A stretch of 64,000 bases of DNA, from the NCBI RefSeq assembly GCF_000526495.1, contig NZ_JAGE01000001.1, positions 1,610,001 through 1,674,000 on the forward strand, in the 5' to 3' direction. Every line of letters starts with the position of its first letter. Position 1 is the stretch's first letter. Below, one piece after another: positions 25,531-34,720 of this stretch. The notes below the pieces were generated by a model that was given only the letters and a program-made list of their open reading frames with translations, was not told where the DNA came from and did not search any database. Made by a program: the position numbers and the translations under genes. This stretch comes from Ruminiclostridium josui JCM 17888 (GTDB lineage: Bacteria > Bacillota > Clostridia > Acetivibrionales > DSM-1351).

Positions 25531-26118
25531 TCATTTCCTACTCTTTTTAGTATTTGCATAAGAACTATCCTTCTTTTTAGCCATAAATACAAAGTAACCA
25601 TCTATCTCCCAAATTTTGGTCCCTCCAAAAATAGCCGTGAGCTTGTTCTTGTACCAGTCCTTCCTTTTTGTAACCATGTACATCCTTCCACCAATGCAAA
25701 GTCTGTTAAACCCTTTTTCAATGAACTCCTTTGCTACAGAAAAGTCAGTATGATATGGTGGGTTAGATAATATCATAGTAAAATCTTTTTCATCTAGATT
25801 TTTAAAGCCATCACTTTGAATGATTTTAACTCCCTCAACACTGTTAAGTGCCGCATTCTTCTTTGACAATTCCACAGCAATACTGTCCTTGTCAGTCATT
25901 ACAACATTTTCTATCCCTAAAATTTTTGCTGCCAGTATGCCAACTATTCCGTATCCACAGCCCAGGTCCAAAACTTTATCAGTTTTCTCAAATTCAACAA
26001 CAGATAACATTGCTAAAGTACCTTTGTCTATGCTCTTTGGAGAAAAAACTTTATTTGAAGTTTCAAACTTCAAATCTATGTCTTTTACTTTTGCATCAAG
26101 TATATAGTACTCGCTCAT
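25531..26118 (-). CDS. Class-I SAM methyltransferase, RsmC-like small methyltransferase family
   Basis: 195 residues. The SAM-binding motif is DKVLDLGCGYGIVGILAAK, followed by MTDKDSIAVELSKKNA and the catalytic-type FTMILSNPPYHTDFSVAKEFI. The NPPY-H motif and overall length match the YbxB/RsmC-like family that modifies guanine N2 in rRNA. The C-terminus ends in a Lys/Ser-rich tail (KKKDSSYANTKKSRK). It lies between two tRNA genes on the same strand. The exact target is inferred only. Confidence 0.85.
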   Translation of the reverse strand: MSEYYILDAKVKDIDLKFETSNKVFSPKSIDKGTLAMLSVVEFEKTDKVLDLGCGYGIVGILAAKILGIENVVMTDKDSIAVELSKKNAALNSVEGVKIIQSDGFKNLDEKDFTMILSNPPYHTDFSVAKEFIEKGFNRLCIGGRMYMVTKRKDWYKNKLTAIFGGTKIWEIDGYFVFMAKKKDSSYANTKKSRK

Positions 26119-26249
26119 TTATATCCTCCACTACTTTCTTTTCTAAACAGCTATGTAACCTTAGTATTAAGCTTCTATTATATCTCAAAATTAACAGCAT
26201 TTCTTAAATTAAATGCAAAGGGCATGATATTCAATATTTTTAATACTAA

Positions 26250-26284
26250 AAAAGCAATTATCATAAAATATGATAATTGCTTTT
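26250..26284 (-). terminator. Terminator of tRNA-Val
   Basis: A perfect 16-bp inverted repeat, AAAAGCAATTATCATA (26250-26265) / TATGATAATTGCTTTT (26269-26284) with an AAA loop, directly following the tRNA 3' end; minus-strand T tract TTTTTAG. Confidence 0.9.
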
Positions 26285-26359
26285 GGTGGGAACTATAGGG
26301 CTCGAACCTATGACCCTCTGCTTGTAAGGCAGATGCTCTCCCAGCTGAGCTAAGCTCCC
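26284..26359 (-). tRNA. tRNA-Val (anticodon TAC)
   Basis: Minus strand: acceptor GGGAGCT/AGTTCCC, D-arm TAGCTCAGCTGGGAGAGCA, anticodon stem CTGCC/AGCAG-type with loop containing TAC, T-arm ATAGGTTCGAGCCCTAT, discriminator A and encoded CCA (26284-26286). Confidence 0.96.
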
Positions 26360-26520
26360 TTATGCACGAATTATTATAAACTTATCAATTTAAATTGTCA
26401 ATAATTTTTAAATTGATTTTATTTGTTATATTTTTACTGTTTTTTTAACTGGAAAATTGTATAATTTATATGTACTATAAGTTTTTTAACGTAAAGATAT
26501 TAAATTTAGGAGAGTGAATT

Positions 26521-27228
26521 ATGATTCCTACACCACATATCAATGTAAGCGAACAGGGTATTATCGCTGAAACAGTATTAATGCCGGGAGATCCTCTTCG
26601 TGCTAAATTTATAGCCGAGACCTATTTGGAAAACCCGGTTCAATTTAATTCCGTTAGGAATATGTTCGGATATACTGGTACTTATAAAGGCAAAAAAATT
26701 TCTGTTATGGGATCTGGAATGGGTATGCCCTCAATCGGAATATACTCATACGAGTTGTTAAACTTTTATGGAGTTAAGAACATTATTAGGATTGGTTCCT
26801 GCGGTGCTATCCAGGAGGATATTAAAATTAGAGATATAATTATCGGAATGTCGGCTTCTACAACATCCAATTATGCATCCCAATATAACTTGCCTGGAAC
26901 TTTTGCTCCTACCGCATCCTGGCCCCTAATGAAAAAGGCTTTAGACATTGCAGAGAATAAAGGAATATCCGTGAAGGTGGGAAATATTTTATCCTCTGAT
27001 ATATTTTACGATGATGAGCCGGAGGTTTGGAAGAAGTGGGCCAGAATGGGTGTTCTGGCAATAGAAATGGAAGCTGCAGCACTATACATGAATGCAGCTC
27101 GTGCCGGTGCAAATGCTATATGTATATTGACTGTTTCTGACTCCCTTGTTTCACATGAAGCAACATCAGCCGAGGAACGTCAGACATCATTTACCAATAT
27201 GATGGAAATTGCACTAGAACTTGCATAG
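26521..27228 (+). CDS. deoD: Purine-nucleoside phosphorylase, DeoD type
   Basis: 235 residues. The phosphate- and nucleoside-binding motifs are [47 protein letters not shown] and [17 protein letters not shown], followed by LTVSDSLVS (catalytic Asp). It cleaves purine nucleosides with phosphate. The length matches the hexameric bacterial enzyme. TTAGGAGAGTGAATT precedes the ATG. It is monocistronic, with a terminator at 27241. Confidence 0.97.
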   Translation: MIPTPHINVSEQGIIAETVLMPGDPLRAKFIAETYLENPVQFNSVRNMFGYTGTYKGKKISVMGSGMGMPSIGIYSYELLNFYGVKNIIRIGSCGAIQEDIKIRDIIIGMSASTTSNYASQYNLPGTFAPTASWPLMKKALDIAENKGISVKVGNILSSDIFYDDEPEVWKKWARMGVLAIEMEAAALYMNAARAGANAICILTVSDSLVSHEATSAEERQTSFTNMMEIALELA

Positions 27229-27240
27229 GGTGTTATAGAA

Positions 27241-27279
27241 AGAGTCTATCCATTTATTTATGGGTAGGCTCTTATTTTT
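27241..27279 (+). terminator. Terminator of deoD
   Basis: Hairpin AGAGTCTATCCAT (27241-27253) / ATGGGTAGGCTCT (27260-27272) with two G-T pairs, followed by TATTTTTA. Confidence 0.8.
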
Positions 27280-27395
27280 AAATTTTTTGTTACATTTATG
27301 TATTTCTACTTTTATCTACTTTTATATTTAGATTTAGTTTGATATAATCGTTTTCGTGTTTAAAAGTCAGCAAATATCTGTATAATAATACTTTG

Positions 27396-27422
27396 CAGGT
27401 AAAATTTTTCAAAATTTACCTG
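27396..27422 (+). other. Inverted repeat upstream of the LtaS-like gene
   Basis: CAGGTAAAATTTT (27396-27408) faces AAAATTTACCTG (27411-27422) with one unpaired base. It lies about 110 bp before the LtaS-like start, just downstream of a TATAAT-like box at 27381-27386. It could be a leader hairpin or an operator; nothing more can be said. The rest of the 302-bp gap holds the deoD terminator and AT-rich sequence. Confidence 0.4.
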
Positions 27423-27530
27423 TTACTTTGGCAAAAAGATGACATGAAATATACAGCTAGGGGTATTATATTATACAGAAAATGCTATTACTTTATTCTG
27501 ACTTAAATAATAACAGGAAGCTGGGTAAAT

Positions 27531-30008
27531 ATGAAAAATATAAGAAATAATTTAATCTACTTTTTTTTAGTTGCAGTAATAAGTACTGTAGATATATTTT
27601 ATAATAGTAACGGATTTGTCCAATTGGCTTTAGTACTATTGGCTTCAACCGTTGTTTTCTATATGTCTTCTATAAAGTTAAAAATTAATAGGCTTGCATT
27701 TATTATCCTTTTTGGTGCAAACCTAATTGTTTTATTACTGTCAATAACTCACAGAATATACCTGTTAAATATGCTGTTCCTTTCATATCTTTTATGGAGT
27801 GTTATTACCCCAAAGCTTCAGCGGTTTAAATTATTGTTTCCCGTAACATTTTTGCTTTCATTTATTTCTGTGTACGCTGTGTCTTTGTTAGATTTCAGTG
27901 TACCTGTATTTGTAATAGCATTTTATCCCGTATATGTATTCGGCTCCTTTGTAAATGGGAAAAATATTATCAAATCGAAAAAGATATGGGCATTTGCTTT
28001 TATGAACTTGGTAATTTCTTCTTGCGGGTTAGCAGTTTTTCTATTTAAAGCACTTGGTCATTCAATTATTGATAGTATGCTTTTGTTAAATATCGTTAAG
28101 TTAGGTGCCTTAACCGCTGTTTACCTGCCCTTTATAACACTTTTTGCCATATGGTTTTCCATATCTGCAAATATGATTTTCCGTATGCTAATATCAAGGT
28201 TCTCAAAGGGAAGTACCGCTTTTGATCTTTCAGATTTTATAAAGCCAGTGGTAAACTTTATATCCTTCTTTGCAGTTTCCGGTATTGCAACCTTTATTTG
28301 CGAGTTTTCCATAAGGCAAAATCTAAATGAAACCATTAAGGATGTACTTGACCCTAATCTGATGTTTAATATAATGGTTTTATGCGGCATTTATCTGTGT
28401 TTGACAGCATTGTTAGGTAAGGGTATCCCTAAAGTTATCATAGGAATAGTGACTATTTTCCTTACAGTTGCTAATTATATCAAGTTCACATATTTTGACG
28501 AACCTTTTTATCCATGGGATTTATATCTTATTCGTAATTTAATCGGTATATCAAAAGAATATATTAGTATCCCTATTATAATCGCTGTTGTTGCCGCTAT
28601 TGGAGTACTGATGTATCTTGTGATACACTTCAGAAAGGCTATAGGCAGATATATGAAACCAAAACTTTCTATATACCTGCTTCCTTTTGCTGCAGTATTT
28701 TTCTTACTGAATTCCATAATTCTTACAAACACACCTTTGTCAGTACAATTGGGAATACAGAAATCATGGTATATCGGTAAAGACGAAATAATGGCTAACG
28801 GAATGTTCGCCCAAAACTATTTTTACCTTACAGAGCTTGATAAGTACCTTAATCCTAAGCCTCAAGGTTATAGCGAGAATACAATGGCCGAGATTAATAC
28901 GAAATATGGCAAATCCGGTGAAAGTGTAGCCGCCTCTGCCGTTGCTTCAAAAGAAAAACCTAACATTATCATGATAATGAGTGAAAGTTTTTGGGATATA
29001 ACTAAGCTTAATGATATAAAATTCAGCAAAGATATTGTAGAAAATACTCATAAGTACCAAAAGGGACAAATAGCAGCGCCAATTATTGGTGGTGGAACTG
29101 CAAACAGTGAATTTGAGGCTCTCACAGGGTTGTCAATCTCTTCCTTGAGCCCGGGTATTATTGTTTACAATGCATATCTCAGAACAGAAACTCCAAGTAT
29201 TGCATCTGTTTTTAAGGACAACGGCTACAGCACGACTGCTATTCACCCAAATTATGGTTGGTTTTATAACAGAGATAAAGTATATAATTATTTCGGATTT
29301 GAGAATTTTTACGATGTTGATAAATTCGACCTCAGTTCTCAGTGTAAAGGACCGTATATTTCAGATTATGCCTTAGTTGACAAAATTCTGGATACTTTGG
29401 ATTCCTCTGATAAGCCCGCGTTTATTTTTGGAATTTCAATGCAGAATCATGACCCCTATATTGATAAATACAGTTCTCATGATGTAACTGTGGAATCAGA
29501 TAAACTAAACGACCAACAGAAGAATATAGTAGGTAATTTTGCTCAAGGTATTTATGACGCCGATCAATCTTTTGGAAAGCTTATAGAAGAGTTGAAAAAG
29601 ACTAATAAGCCTACATTGGTGTATTTCTTTGGAGATCATGCCCCCAGACTTGGAACTCTGAATGATTTTTACAAAGTATATGATCTCTTAGGCACTGATG
29701 ACAGGTCAGCTCAAAACCAAAACTTAGAAAAGTTAAAATATTACACAACTCCTTTTGCTGCATGGTCAAACTTCAAAGAGATTGATTCTTTCTCCGAAAT
29801 TGTTTCGCCGTCTCATATAGCCTACAAGATTTTGCAGGATGCCGGTGTAAAATATCCTAATTATTTTAATATTCTTCCGGAGTTGGAGAAAAAGTTCCCT
29901 GTTCTCCATCAGCAAACTATAAATACTATTGACAGTAATAACCAGCTTATTAAGGATTATCGCTTAATCCAATACGATATTTTATTTGGAAATAAATACT
30001 TGAAATAG
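27531..30008 (+). CDS. LtaS-like sulfatase-superfamily membrane enzyme
   Basis: 825 residues. The first about 430 form roughly twelve membrane segments, more than the five of typical LtaS. The extracellular catalytic domain has NIIMIMSESFWD (metal-binding Glu), the nucleophile Thr523 in IIGGGTANSEFEALTG, SIASVFKDNGYSTTAIHPNYGWFYNR, and YFFGDHAPRLG (metal-binding Asp/His). Family members transfer glycerol-phosphate from phosphatidylglycerol to lipoteichoic acid or modify glycans. The long membrane part suggests a relative of LtaS rather than the standard polymerase. The start follows ACAGGAAGCTGGGTAAAT. Confidence 0.87.
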   Translation: MKNIRNNLIYFFLVAVISTVDIFYNSNGFVQLALVLLASTVVFYMSSIKLKINRLAFIILFGANLIVLLLSITHRIYLLNMLFLSYLLWSVITPKLQRFKLLFPVTFLLSFISVYAVSLLDFSVPVFVIAFYPVYVFGSFVNGKNIIKSKKIWAFAFMNLVISSCGLAVFLFKALGHSIIDSMLLLNIVKLGALTAVYLPFITLFAIWFSISANMIFRMLISRFSKGSTAFDLSDFIKPVVNFISFFAVSGIATFICEFSIRQNLNETIKDVLDPNLMFNIMVLCGIYLCLTALLGKGIPKVIIGIVTIFLTVANYIKFTYFDEPFYPWDLYLIRNLIGISKEYISIPIIIAVVAAIGVLMYLVIHFRKAIGRYMKPKLSIYLLPFAAVFFLLNSIILTNTPLSVQLGIQKSWYIGKDEIMANGMFAQNYFYLTELDKYLNPKPQGYSENTMAEINTKYGKSGESVAASAVASKEKPNIIMIMSESFWDITKLNDIKFSKDIVENTHKYQKGQIAAPIIGGGTANSEFEALTGLSISSLSPGIIVYNAYLRTETPSIASVFKDNGYSTTAIHPNYGWFYNRDKVYNYFGFENFYDVDKFDLSSQCKGPYISDYALVDKILDTLDSSDKPAFIFGISMQNHDPYIDKYSSHDVTVESDKLNDQQKNIVGNFAQGIYDADQSFGKLIEELKKTNKPTLVYFFGDHAPRLGTLNDFYKVYDLLGTDDRSAQNQNLEKLKYYTTPFAAWSNFKEIDSFSEIVSPSHIAYKILQDAGVKYPNYFNILPELEKKFPVLHQQTINTIDSNNQLIKDYRLIQYDILFGNKYLK

Positions 30009-30064
30009 ACATAATAATACCGCGATTTACCATAAAAATCTCATTTTTTGGTGCATAATAGTGT

Positions 30065-30092
30065 TTGACTTATTTTTACATAACAGTATAAT
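30065..30092 (+). promoter_or_regulatory. Promoter of the orphan histidine kinase gene
   Basis: TTGACT (30065-30070), 16-bp spacer and TATAAT (30087-30092), about 28 bp before the ATG, with AGAGAGAGG as the ribosome binding site. Confidence 0.7.
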
Positions 30093-30119
30093 ATTATGGT
30101 GTAGAGAGAGGTCATATAT

Positions 30120-31979
30120 ATGTGTTATTTGTCTTATTCGGTTTTAGTGACGATAATATCACTTATAATTTTGTTAACTTACGCAGTTACTACCTCCTGT
30201 GTCTTTATACTAAAGCGTAATAATAGCAATCGACGATTTTATTTACTTTTAAATATTGTACTTACACTTTGGTCTTTGTCTTTTGTGTTTTTTTTGAGTT
30301 CTCCGGACAAAGAATCTGCTCTTATGTGGTATAAGGTGGGAGCTATAGGGTTTTGTACATATAATATTTTGTCAATTAACATTGTATCAATACTAAATGA
30401 CGGGCCGCAGAACACAAAATTGACTGTACCCGTCATATTTTCATTATGCATTCCTATAACGATACTGTTTCTTTTTGACAACTTGAGTTATCTTACTATT
30501 TACAAGAGTAATGGGATTTGGTTATACTCCTTTAATACCCCAGACCCATGGTTTTTGCCTTGCTCCCTCTTTATTGGGATTATTTTGTATATAAATTTGA
30601 GTTCTACTGAGCTAAAGTCAGTTATTACACACGCTCTTCTTCAAACAGTTCCTTTAAGCGTTGGAATTGTTACAAACATTATATTGCCTTGTTTCAGTAG
30701 AAATGTATCACCGACTATTGTACATACTACTATTGTTATATATTCCATAACATTAAATATTATATTTGCGAAGCAAAGTTTGAATATGACATCCGCTTCA
30801 ATTACAGCTAAACAGATTATTTCAAAATTATCTGATATGGTTATTATCACTGATACAAAGGGTAAAATAATAGAGGTCAATGATAGTTTTAGAGAGCTTT
30901 CAGGATATTGTCATTCTGAGCTTTTGGAAAGAGACGTTTCTACTTTGTTTTCGCCGAAAATATGCTCGGATAAATCTAGTGTAAAGATATCAGGTTATAA
31001 AATCCTAACTAAGGATAATCACACAATACCTGTCAATATCTCCATATCCCCGATTTATTCCGAGGATAAGACTATTATCGGAACTACATATATCTTGCAA
31101 GATGCAAGTAATGTCCTCAGTTTTGCTGAAAAAGTTGCAGAGGAAGTTGCTGTTACAAATGTTGCTAATCAGGCAAATGATAAATTAAAAGAATTGGATA
31201 AGCTGAAAACTGATTTTCTGTGTAATGTTTCTCATGAGCTTAGAACACCATTAAATCTTATGGTTAGCAGTCTTAAACTTTCAGCTCTTAAAATCAGCCA
31301 GAACCATGGTGTACTTGACACAGCATTGATGCACAAGCATTTTCACATAATGAATCAGAATTGTTTCAGGCTGACGAGGATTATTAATAATATTATCGAC
31401 ATTACCAAGATGGATGCAGGCTCTTTGGATCTAAACCTATCAAACAACAATATTGTTGATATTGTAGAGGAAACTGTCCTATCGGTAGCATCTTATATTA
31501 AAGATAAGGGTATTACCTTGATATTCGATACGGACGTTGAAGAAAAGTTTATGGCCTGCGACCCTGATCAAATACAAAGAATTCTCTTGAATTTGATTTC
31601 TAATGCGGTAAAGTTTAATGGTAATGGAAGAGAAATTTATGTAAGTATTACAGACTCTGCTGATAATGTAAAAATATCAGTTAAGGATAACGGAATCGGT
31701 ATTTCCTTGGAAAACCAATCATTAATTTTTGATAGGTTTATTCAAGTGGATAAGTCCCTTACTCGGCAACATGAAGGAAGCGGAATGGGATTGACTATTA
31801 CAAAGTATCTGGTAGAACTGCACAAGGGCTCTATAACTTTAGAGAGCGAGCCTAACAAGGGTAGTACTTTTACAATTACGTTGCCTGTATACCTTGTACC
31901 AAAAAGTGCAGCTAAAAATGTCCCTACACTTCTTACTTTAAACGAAAAAGTTAATATAGAGTTCTCAGATGTTTACTAA
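30120..31979 (+). CDS. Orphan sensor histidine kinase with N-terminal 7TM region and PAS
   Basis: 619 residues. Residues 1-220 contain about seven membrane helices of the histidine-kinase 7TM type (FYLLLNIVLTLWSLSFVFFL, SALMWYKVGAIGFCTYNI). A PAS domain follows (about 230-335, MVIITDTKGKIIEVNDSFREL). The kinase core has H-box CNVSHELRTPLN (His372), N-box QRILLNLISNAVKFNG and G-boxes VKDNGIGISLE and EGSGMGLTI. No response regulator is adjacent, as is common for sporulation-type phosphorelay kinases. The C-terminal 20 residues run past the ATPase domain. Signal and partner are unknown. Confidence 0.9.
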   Translation: MCYLSYSVLVTIISLIILLTYAVTTSCVFILKRNNSNRRFYLLLNIVLTLWSLSFVFFLSSPDKESALMWYKVGAIGFCTYNILSINIVSILNDGPQNTKLTVPVIFSLCIPITILFLFDNLSYLTIYKSNGIWLYSFNTPDPWFLPCSLFIGIILYINLSSTELKSVITHALLQTVPLSVGIVTNIILPCFSRNVSPTIVHTTIVIYSITLNIIFAKQSLNMTSASITAKQIISKLSDMVIITDTKGKIIEVNDSFRELSGYCHSELLERDVSTLFSPKICSDKSSVKISGYKILTKDNHTIPVNISISPIYSEDKTIIGTTYILQDASNVLSFAEKVAEEVAVTNVANQANDKLKELDKLKTDFLCNVSHELRTPLNLMVSSLKLSALKISQNHGVLDTALMHKHFHIMNQNCFRLTRIINNIIDITKMDAGSLDLNLSNNNIVDIVEETVLSVASYIKDKGITLIFDTDVEEKFMACDPDQIQRILLNLISNAVKFNGNGREIYVSITDSADNVKISVKDNGIGISLENQSLIFDRFIQVDKSLTRQHEGSGMGLTITKYLVELHKGSITLESEPNKGSTFTITLPVYLVPKSAAKNVPTLLTLNEKVNIEFSDVY

Positions 31980-32004
31980 GTTATTAAATTGGATTTTCAT
32001 TTAA

Positions 32005-33369
32005 TTATGGGTTATTGTCAGCCGCTACTAACGATTTATGTTCCCATTTTCCCTGTTTGTATCTTATAATACTCGCAATAGCCGTAATACCCCATGTTAA
32101 TCCGGTAGTAGCCCATACACTCCAAACTCCGATAGCTGGTATCATTGCTAAGCCGGTTGAAAACCCAACTCTACCTATAACTTCAACAAAGCCGTTTATC
32201 ATAGAGTAAAAAGCATCACCAGCCCCGTTTAAAACCCCTCTTGTTATATATATCAGGCCAAGTGCAAAATACATACAGCTTGTAATTTTTATTGCTTTAG
32301 CTCCAAGGTCAATAACAGCTGATTCTTTAACAAATATACTCATAATTGCATAGCCTCCGAATTGGGCTGCCAGCAGTGCCACTAGACTTAGTATCGCTAC
32401 TATTATAATACCTTTATGATATCCCTTTCTTACCCGTTCTAGCTTTCCTGCACCCATATTTTGTCCTGAAAATGTAGCCATGGCTGCTCCCAAAGAGTTA
32501 TAAGGCTGTCCAATAAGCTGTTCTACTCTACTGGTGGCTGTATATGCAGCAACTGCCACTTCTCCAAATCCGTTTACAACCCTCTGTAATGCTACCAATG
32601 AAATGGCAATCATAGAGTTTTGCAATGCAACTGGAATTCCGATTTTAAAACATTTTTTTATAATTGGCCAACTTATTCTCATATGTTCTTTTTTTAATTT
32701 GAAATATGGATTTGTGGTTAAAGCAAAGGTAATACACCCCAAAGCAGCAATTGCCTGTGAAATAACAGTAGCACATGCTGTGCCCGCTACACCAAACCCA
32801 AATTTCAGTACAAACAACAGATCCAGACCTACATTAACTCCACAAGATAGTATTAAAAATAACAAGGGTGTCCTTGAATCCCCTAACGCCCTTAATATAC
32901 CAGCTATGGCATTATACGCCGCCACTGCAATCATACCACCGGATGTTATTCTCAGAAACTTCACCGAATCATCAATAATTTCAGGAGGCGTTCGCATTAA
33001 CTCCAATATAGGCTGAGCTAAAAGGCATGTTACTAAACTCATAATAAGTCCTGACACAGCTATTACATATACTGCATTTGCTATAGCGCTCTTTACATCT
33101 TCTTCTTTTTTTGCACCAAAATACTGTGAAATTATTATACCTATTCCAATGGACAACCCCAAACATATGGAGAATGCTAGAAAATTTAGTGAGGCTGTAG
33201 CTCCAACTGCTGCAAGCGCATTAGCTCCTACATATTTTCCTACAATAATCGAGTCAATTAAGTTGTAAAATTGTTGAAAGATGTTACCGATAAGCATTGG
33301 CAATGAAAATCCTATAAGAAGTTTGACTTCATTTCCTTCTGTCATATCTTGCACGTAATTTATTGACAT
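32005..33369 (-). CDS. MATE-family efflux transporter
   Basis: 454 residues with twelve predicted membrane helices in two related halves. The N-terminal half has LIGFSLPMLIGNIFQQFYNLIDSIIVGKYVGANALAAVG, the standard MATE/DinF-like start; the second half has VALQNSMIAISLVALQRVVNGFG and RVEQLIGQPYNSLGAAMATF. It exports drugs or metabolites in exchange for Na+ or H+. The start follows AGAGGTTAAA. It is convergent with the histidine kinase gene, with only 25 bp between the stops. Confidence 0.93.
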   Translation of the reverse strand: MSINYVQDMTEGNEVKLLIGFSLPMLIGNIFQQFYNLIDSIIVGKYVGANALAAVGATASLNFLAFSICLGLSIGIGIIISQYFGAKKEEDVKSAIANAVYVIAVSGLIMSLVTCLLAQPILELMRTPPEIIDDSVKFLRITSGGMIAVAAYNAIAGILRALGDSRTPLLFLILSCGVNVGLDLLFVLKFGFGVAGTACATVISQAIAALGCITFALTTNPYFKLKKEHMRISWPIIKKCFKIGIPVALQNSMIAISLVALQRVVNGFGEVAVAAYTATSRVEQLIGQPYNSLGAAMATFSGQNMGAGKLERVRKGYHKGIIIVAILSLVALLAAQFGGYAIMSIFVKESAVIDLGAKAIKITSCMYFALGLIYITRGVLNGAGDAFYSMINGFVEVIGRVGFSTGLAMIPAIGVWSVWATTGLTWGITAIASIIRYKQGKWEHKSLVAADNNP

Positions 33370-33625
33370 TTTAACCTCTAATTTTTATCTAGTAATTTAA
33401 TTATTGAATTTTTTACTATGTAATTTTTCAAACTAATCATAATTTTATTTATTATCAGCCATACTAATATATATTATTTTTAGACATTTTTCAACATCAA
33501 TTATCATTTACTTGCAGAATGATTTGTAATAGTAGTTGTATTCTCATATACAAACACTTCTAATATTATCTTAAAACCTGGTAACTATAAATAGTAACTA
33601 TATTGATTAGGATATGAGGTGCAAT

Positions 33626-34516
33626 ATGGATTTTTATAAAAATTATAGATTAGTAGAAGACGGTGATGGCTTTACCCTTGAGTTATACCTAAACCCCGGC
33701 ACTGAAGAGTTTGCCTCTGAATTTTTAGCAGGTGCTAAAGAAACTACTATAAAAGTTGAAGAACAAATCAAAAAACTTATTCGCGAGAAATTCTCAGATG
33801 TCAAGATTAATTCAGTAAAACTAATGCTTGGTACAATGGTAGTAGGAACTCTTTCACTTTTTCCAGTTGCTGCTACAAATGCTGCTGCGGCCACACCAGC
33901 AAAAACCTCCTCTGTGGCTTCCCTTAATACTACAGCTACAGTAACAGCAACCAGTTTAAATATGCGCACCGGAGCATCAACAGCCTACCCCATAATGCAT
34001 GTATTATGGAAAGGAAATGTCGTAAAGATTATAGGAGAATCTAATGGCTGGTACCAGATTAAACTAACGGATGGCAGAACAGGATGGTCAAGTGGGCAGT
34101 ATTTGAAATTAAACAATCAACAAACTACAAGACAAGAAAAAGTTGACGCTCTCATTGCTTACTCCAAGACCTTTCTTGGTACCCCCTATGTTTATGGAGG
34201 TGATTCCCCCAGCGATGGAGGCTTTGATTGCTCAGGTTTTACACAATACGTTTTTGGAAAGCATGGCTATACTTTAAATAGGATATCTAAAGATCAAGCG
34301 TCAAATGGGACATTCGTGGCCAAGGCGAATCTGCAGCCCGGTGACTTGGTTTTCTACTCCTTTGAAGGAAACGGAGTTATCAGCCATGTAGGTATATATC
34401 TCGGAGGCGGTAAAATGATACACAGCCCTAAAACAGGAGATACTGTTAAAATTACAGACACTACCACAAGCTATTGGACAAGCCGTTATGTAACAGCAAG
34501 AAGAATCATTCAGTAA
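33626..34516 (+). CDS. SH3b + NlpC/P60 cell-wall hydrolase with N-terminal cytoplasmic segment
   Basis: 296 residues from the ATG at 33626 (MDFYKNYRLVEDGDGFTLEL), preceded by GAGGTG; an ATG 12 bp upstream lacks spacing. The first about 65 residues are soluble and charged and precede the only hydrophobic segment (SVKLMLGTMVVGTLSLFPVA). A bacterial SH3 domain (TATSLNMRTGASTAYPIMHV, about 110-165) and the NlpC/P60 peptidase follow, with Cys202 (GGFDCSGFTQYVF) and His in VISHVGIYLGGGKMIHS. It cleaves gamma-D-Glu-diamino acid bonds in peptidoglycan. The late transmembrane anchor is unusual. Gap 33370-33625 shows no clear feature. Confidence 0.9.
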   Translation: MDFYKNYRLVEDGDGFTLELYLNPGTEEFASEFLAGAKETTIKVEEQIKKLIREKFSDVKINSVKLMLGTMVVGTLSLFPVAATNAAAATPAKTSSVASLNTTATVTATSLNMRTGASTAYPIMHVLWKGNVVKIIGESNGWYQIKLTDGRTGWSSGQYLKLNNQQTTRQEKVDALIAYSKTFLGTPYVYGGDSPSDGGFDCSGFTQYVFGKHGYTLNRISKDQASNGTFVAKANLQPGDLVFYSFEGNGVISHVGIYLGGGKMIHSPKTGDTVKITDTTTSYWTSRYVTARRIIQ

Positions 34517-34555
34517 GTTTATGTCTTAAACTCGTTGTATACTAAAAATATAGAA

Positions 34556-34584
34556 GGATGCTTGAATAGAGCATCCCTCTTATT
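34556..34584 (+). terminator. Terminator of the NlpC/P60 gene
   Basis: Hairpin GGATGCT (34556-34562) / AGCATCC (34570-34576), followed by CTCTTATTTT, 40 bp past the stop codon. Confidence 0.7.
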
Positions 34585-34720
34585 TTAAAATGTTAACTTA
34601 AAGTCTGTTGAAATCCATTAACTCTCATAAAAACTAGTAATTAAAAAAAGATTCAAAGATAACATAATTATCATCATAACACTTGCACAAAGTCTGGTGA
34701 TATTGGAGGGTTTTAGTAAC

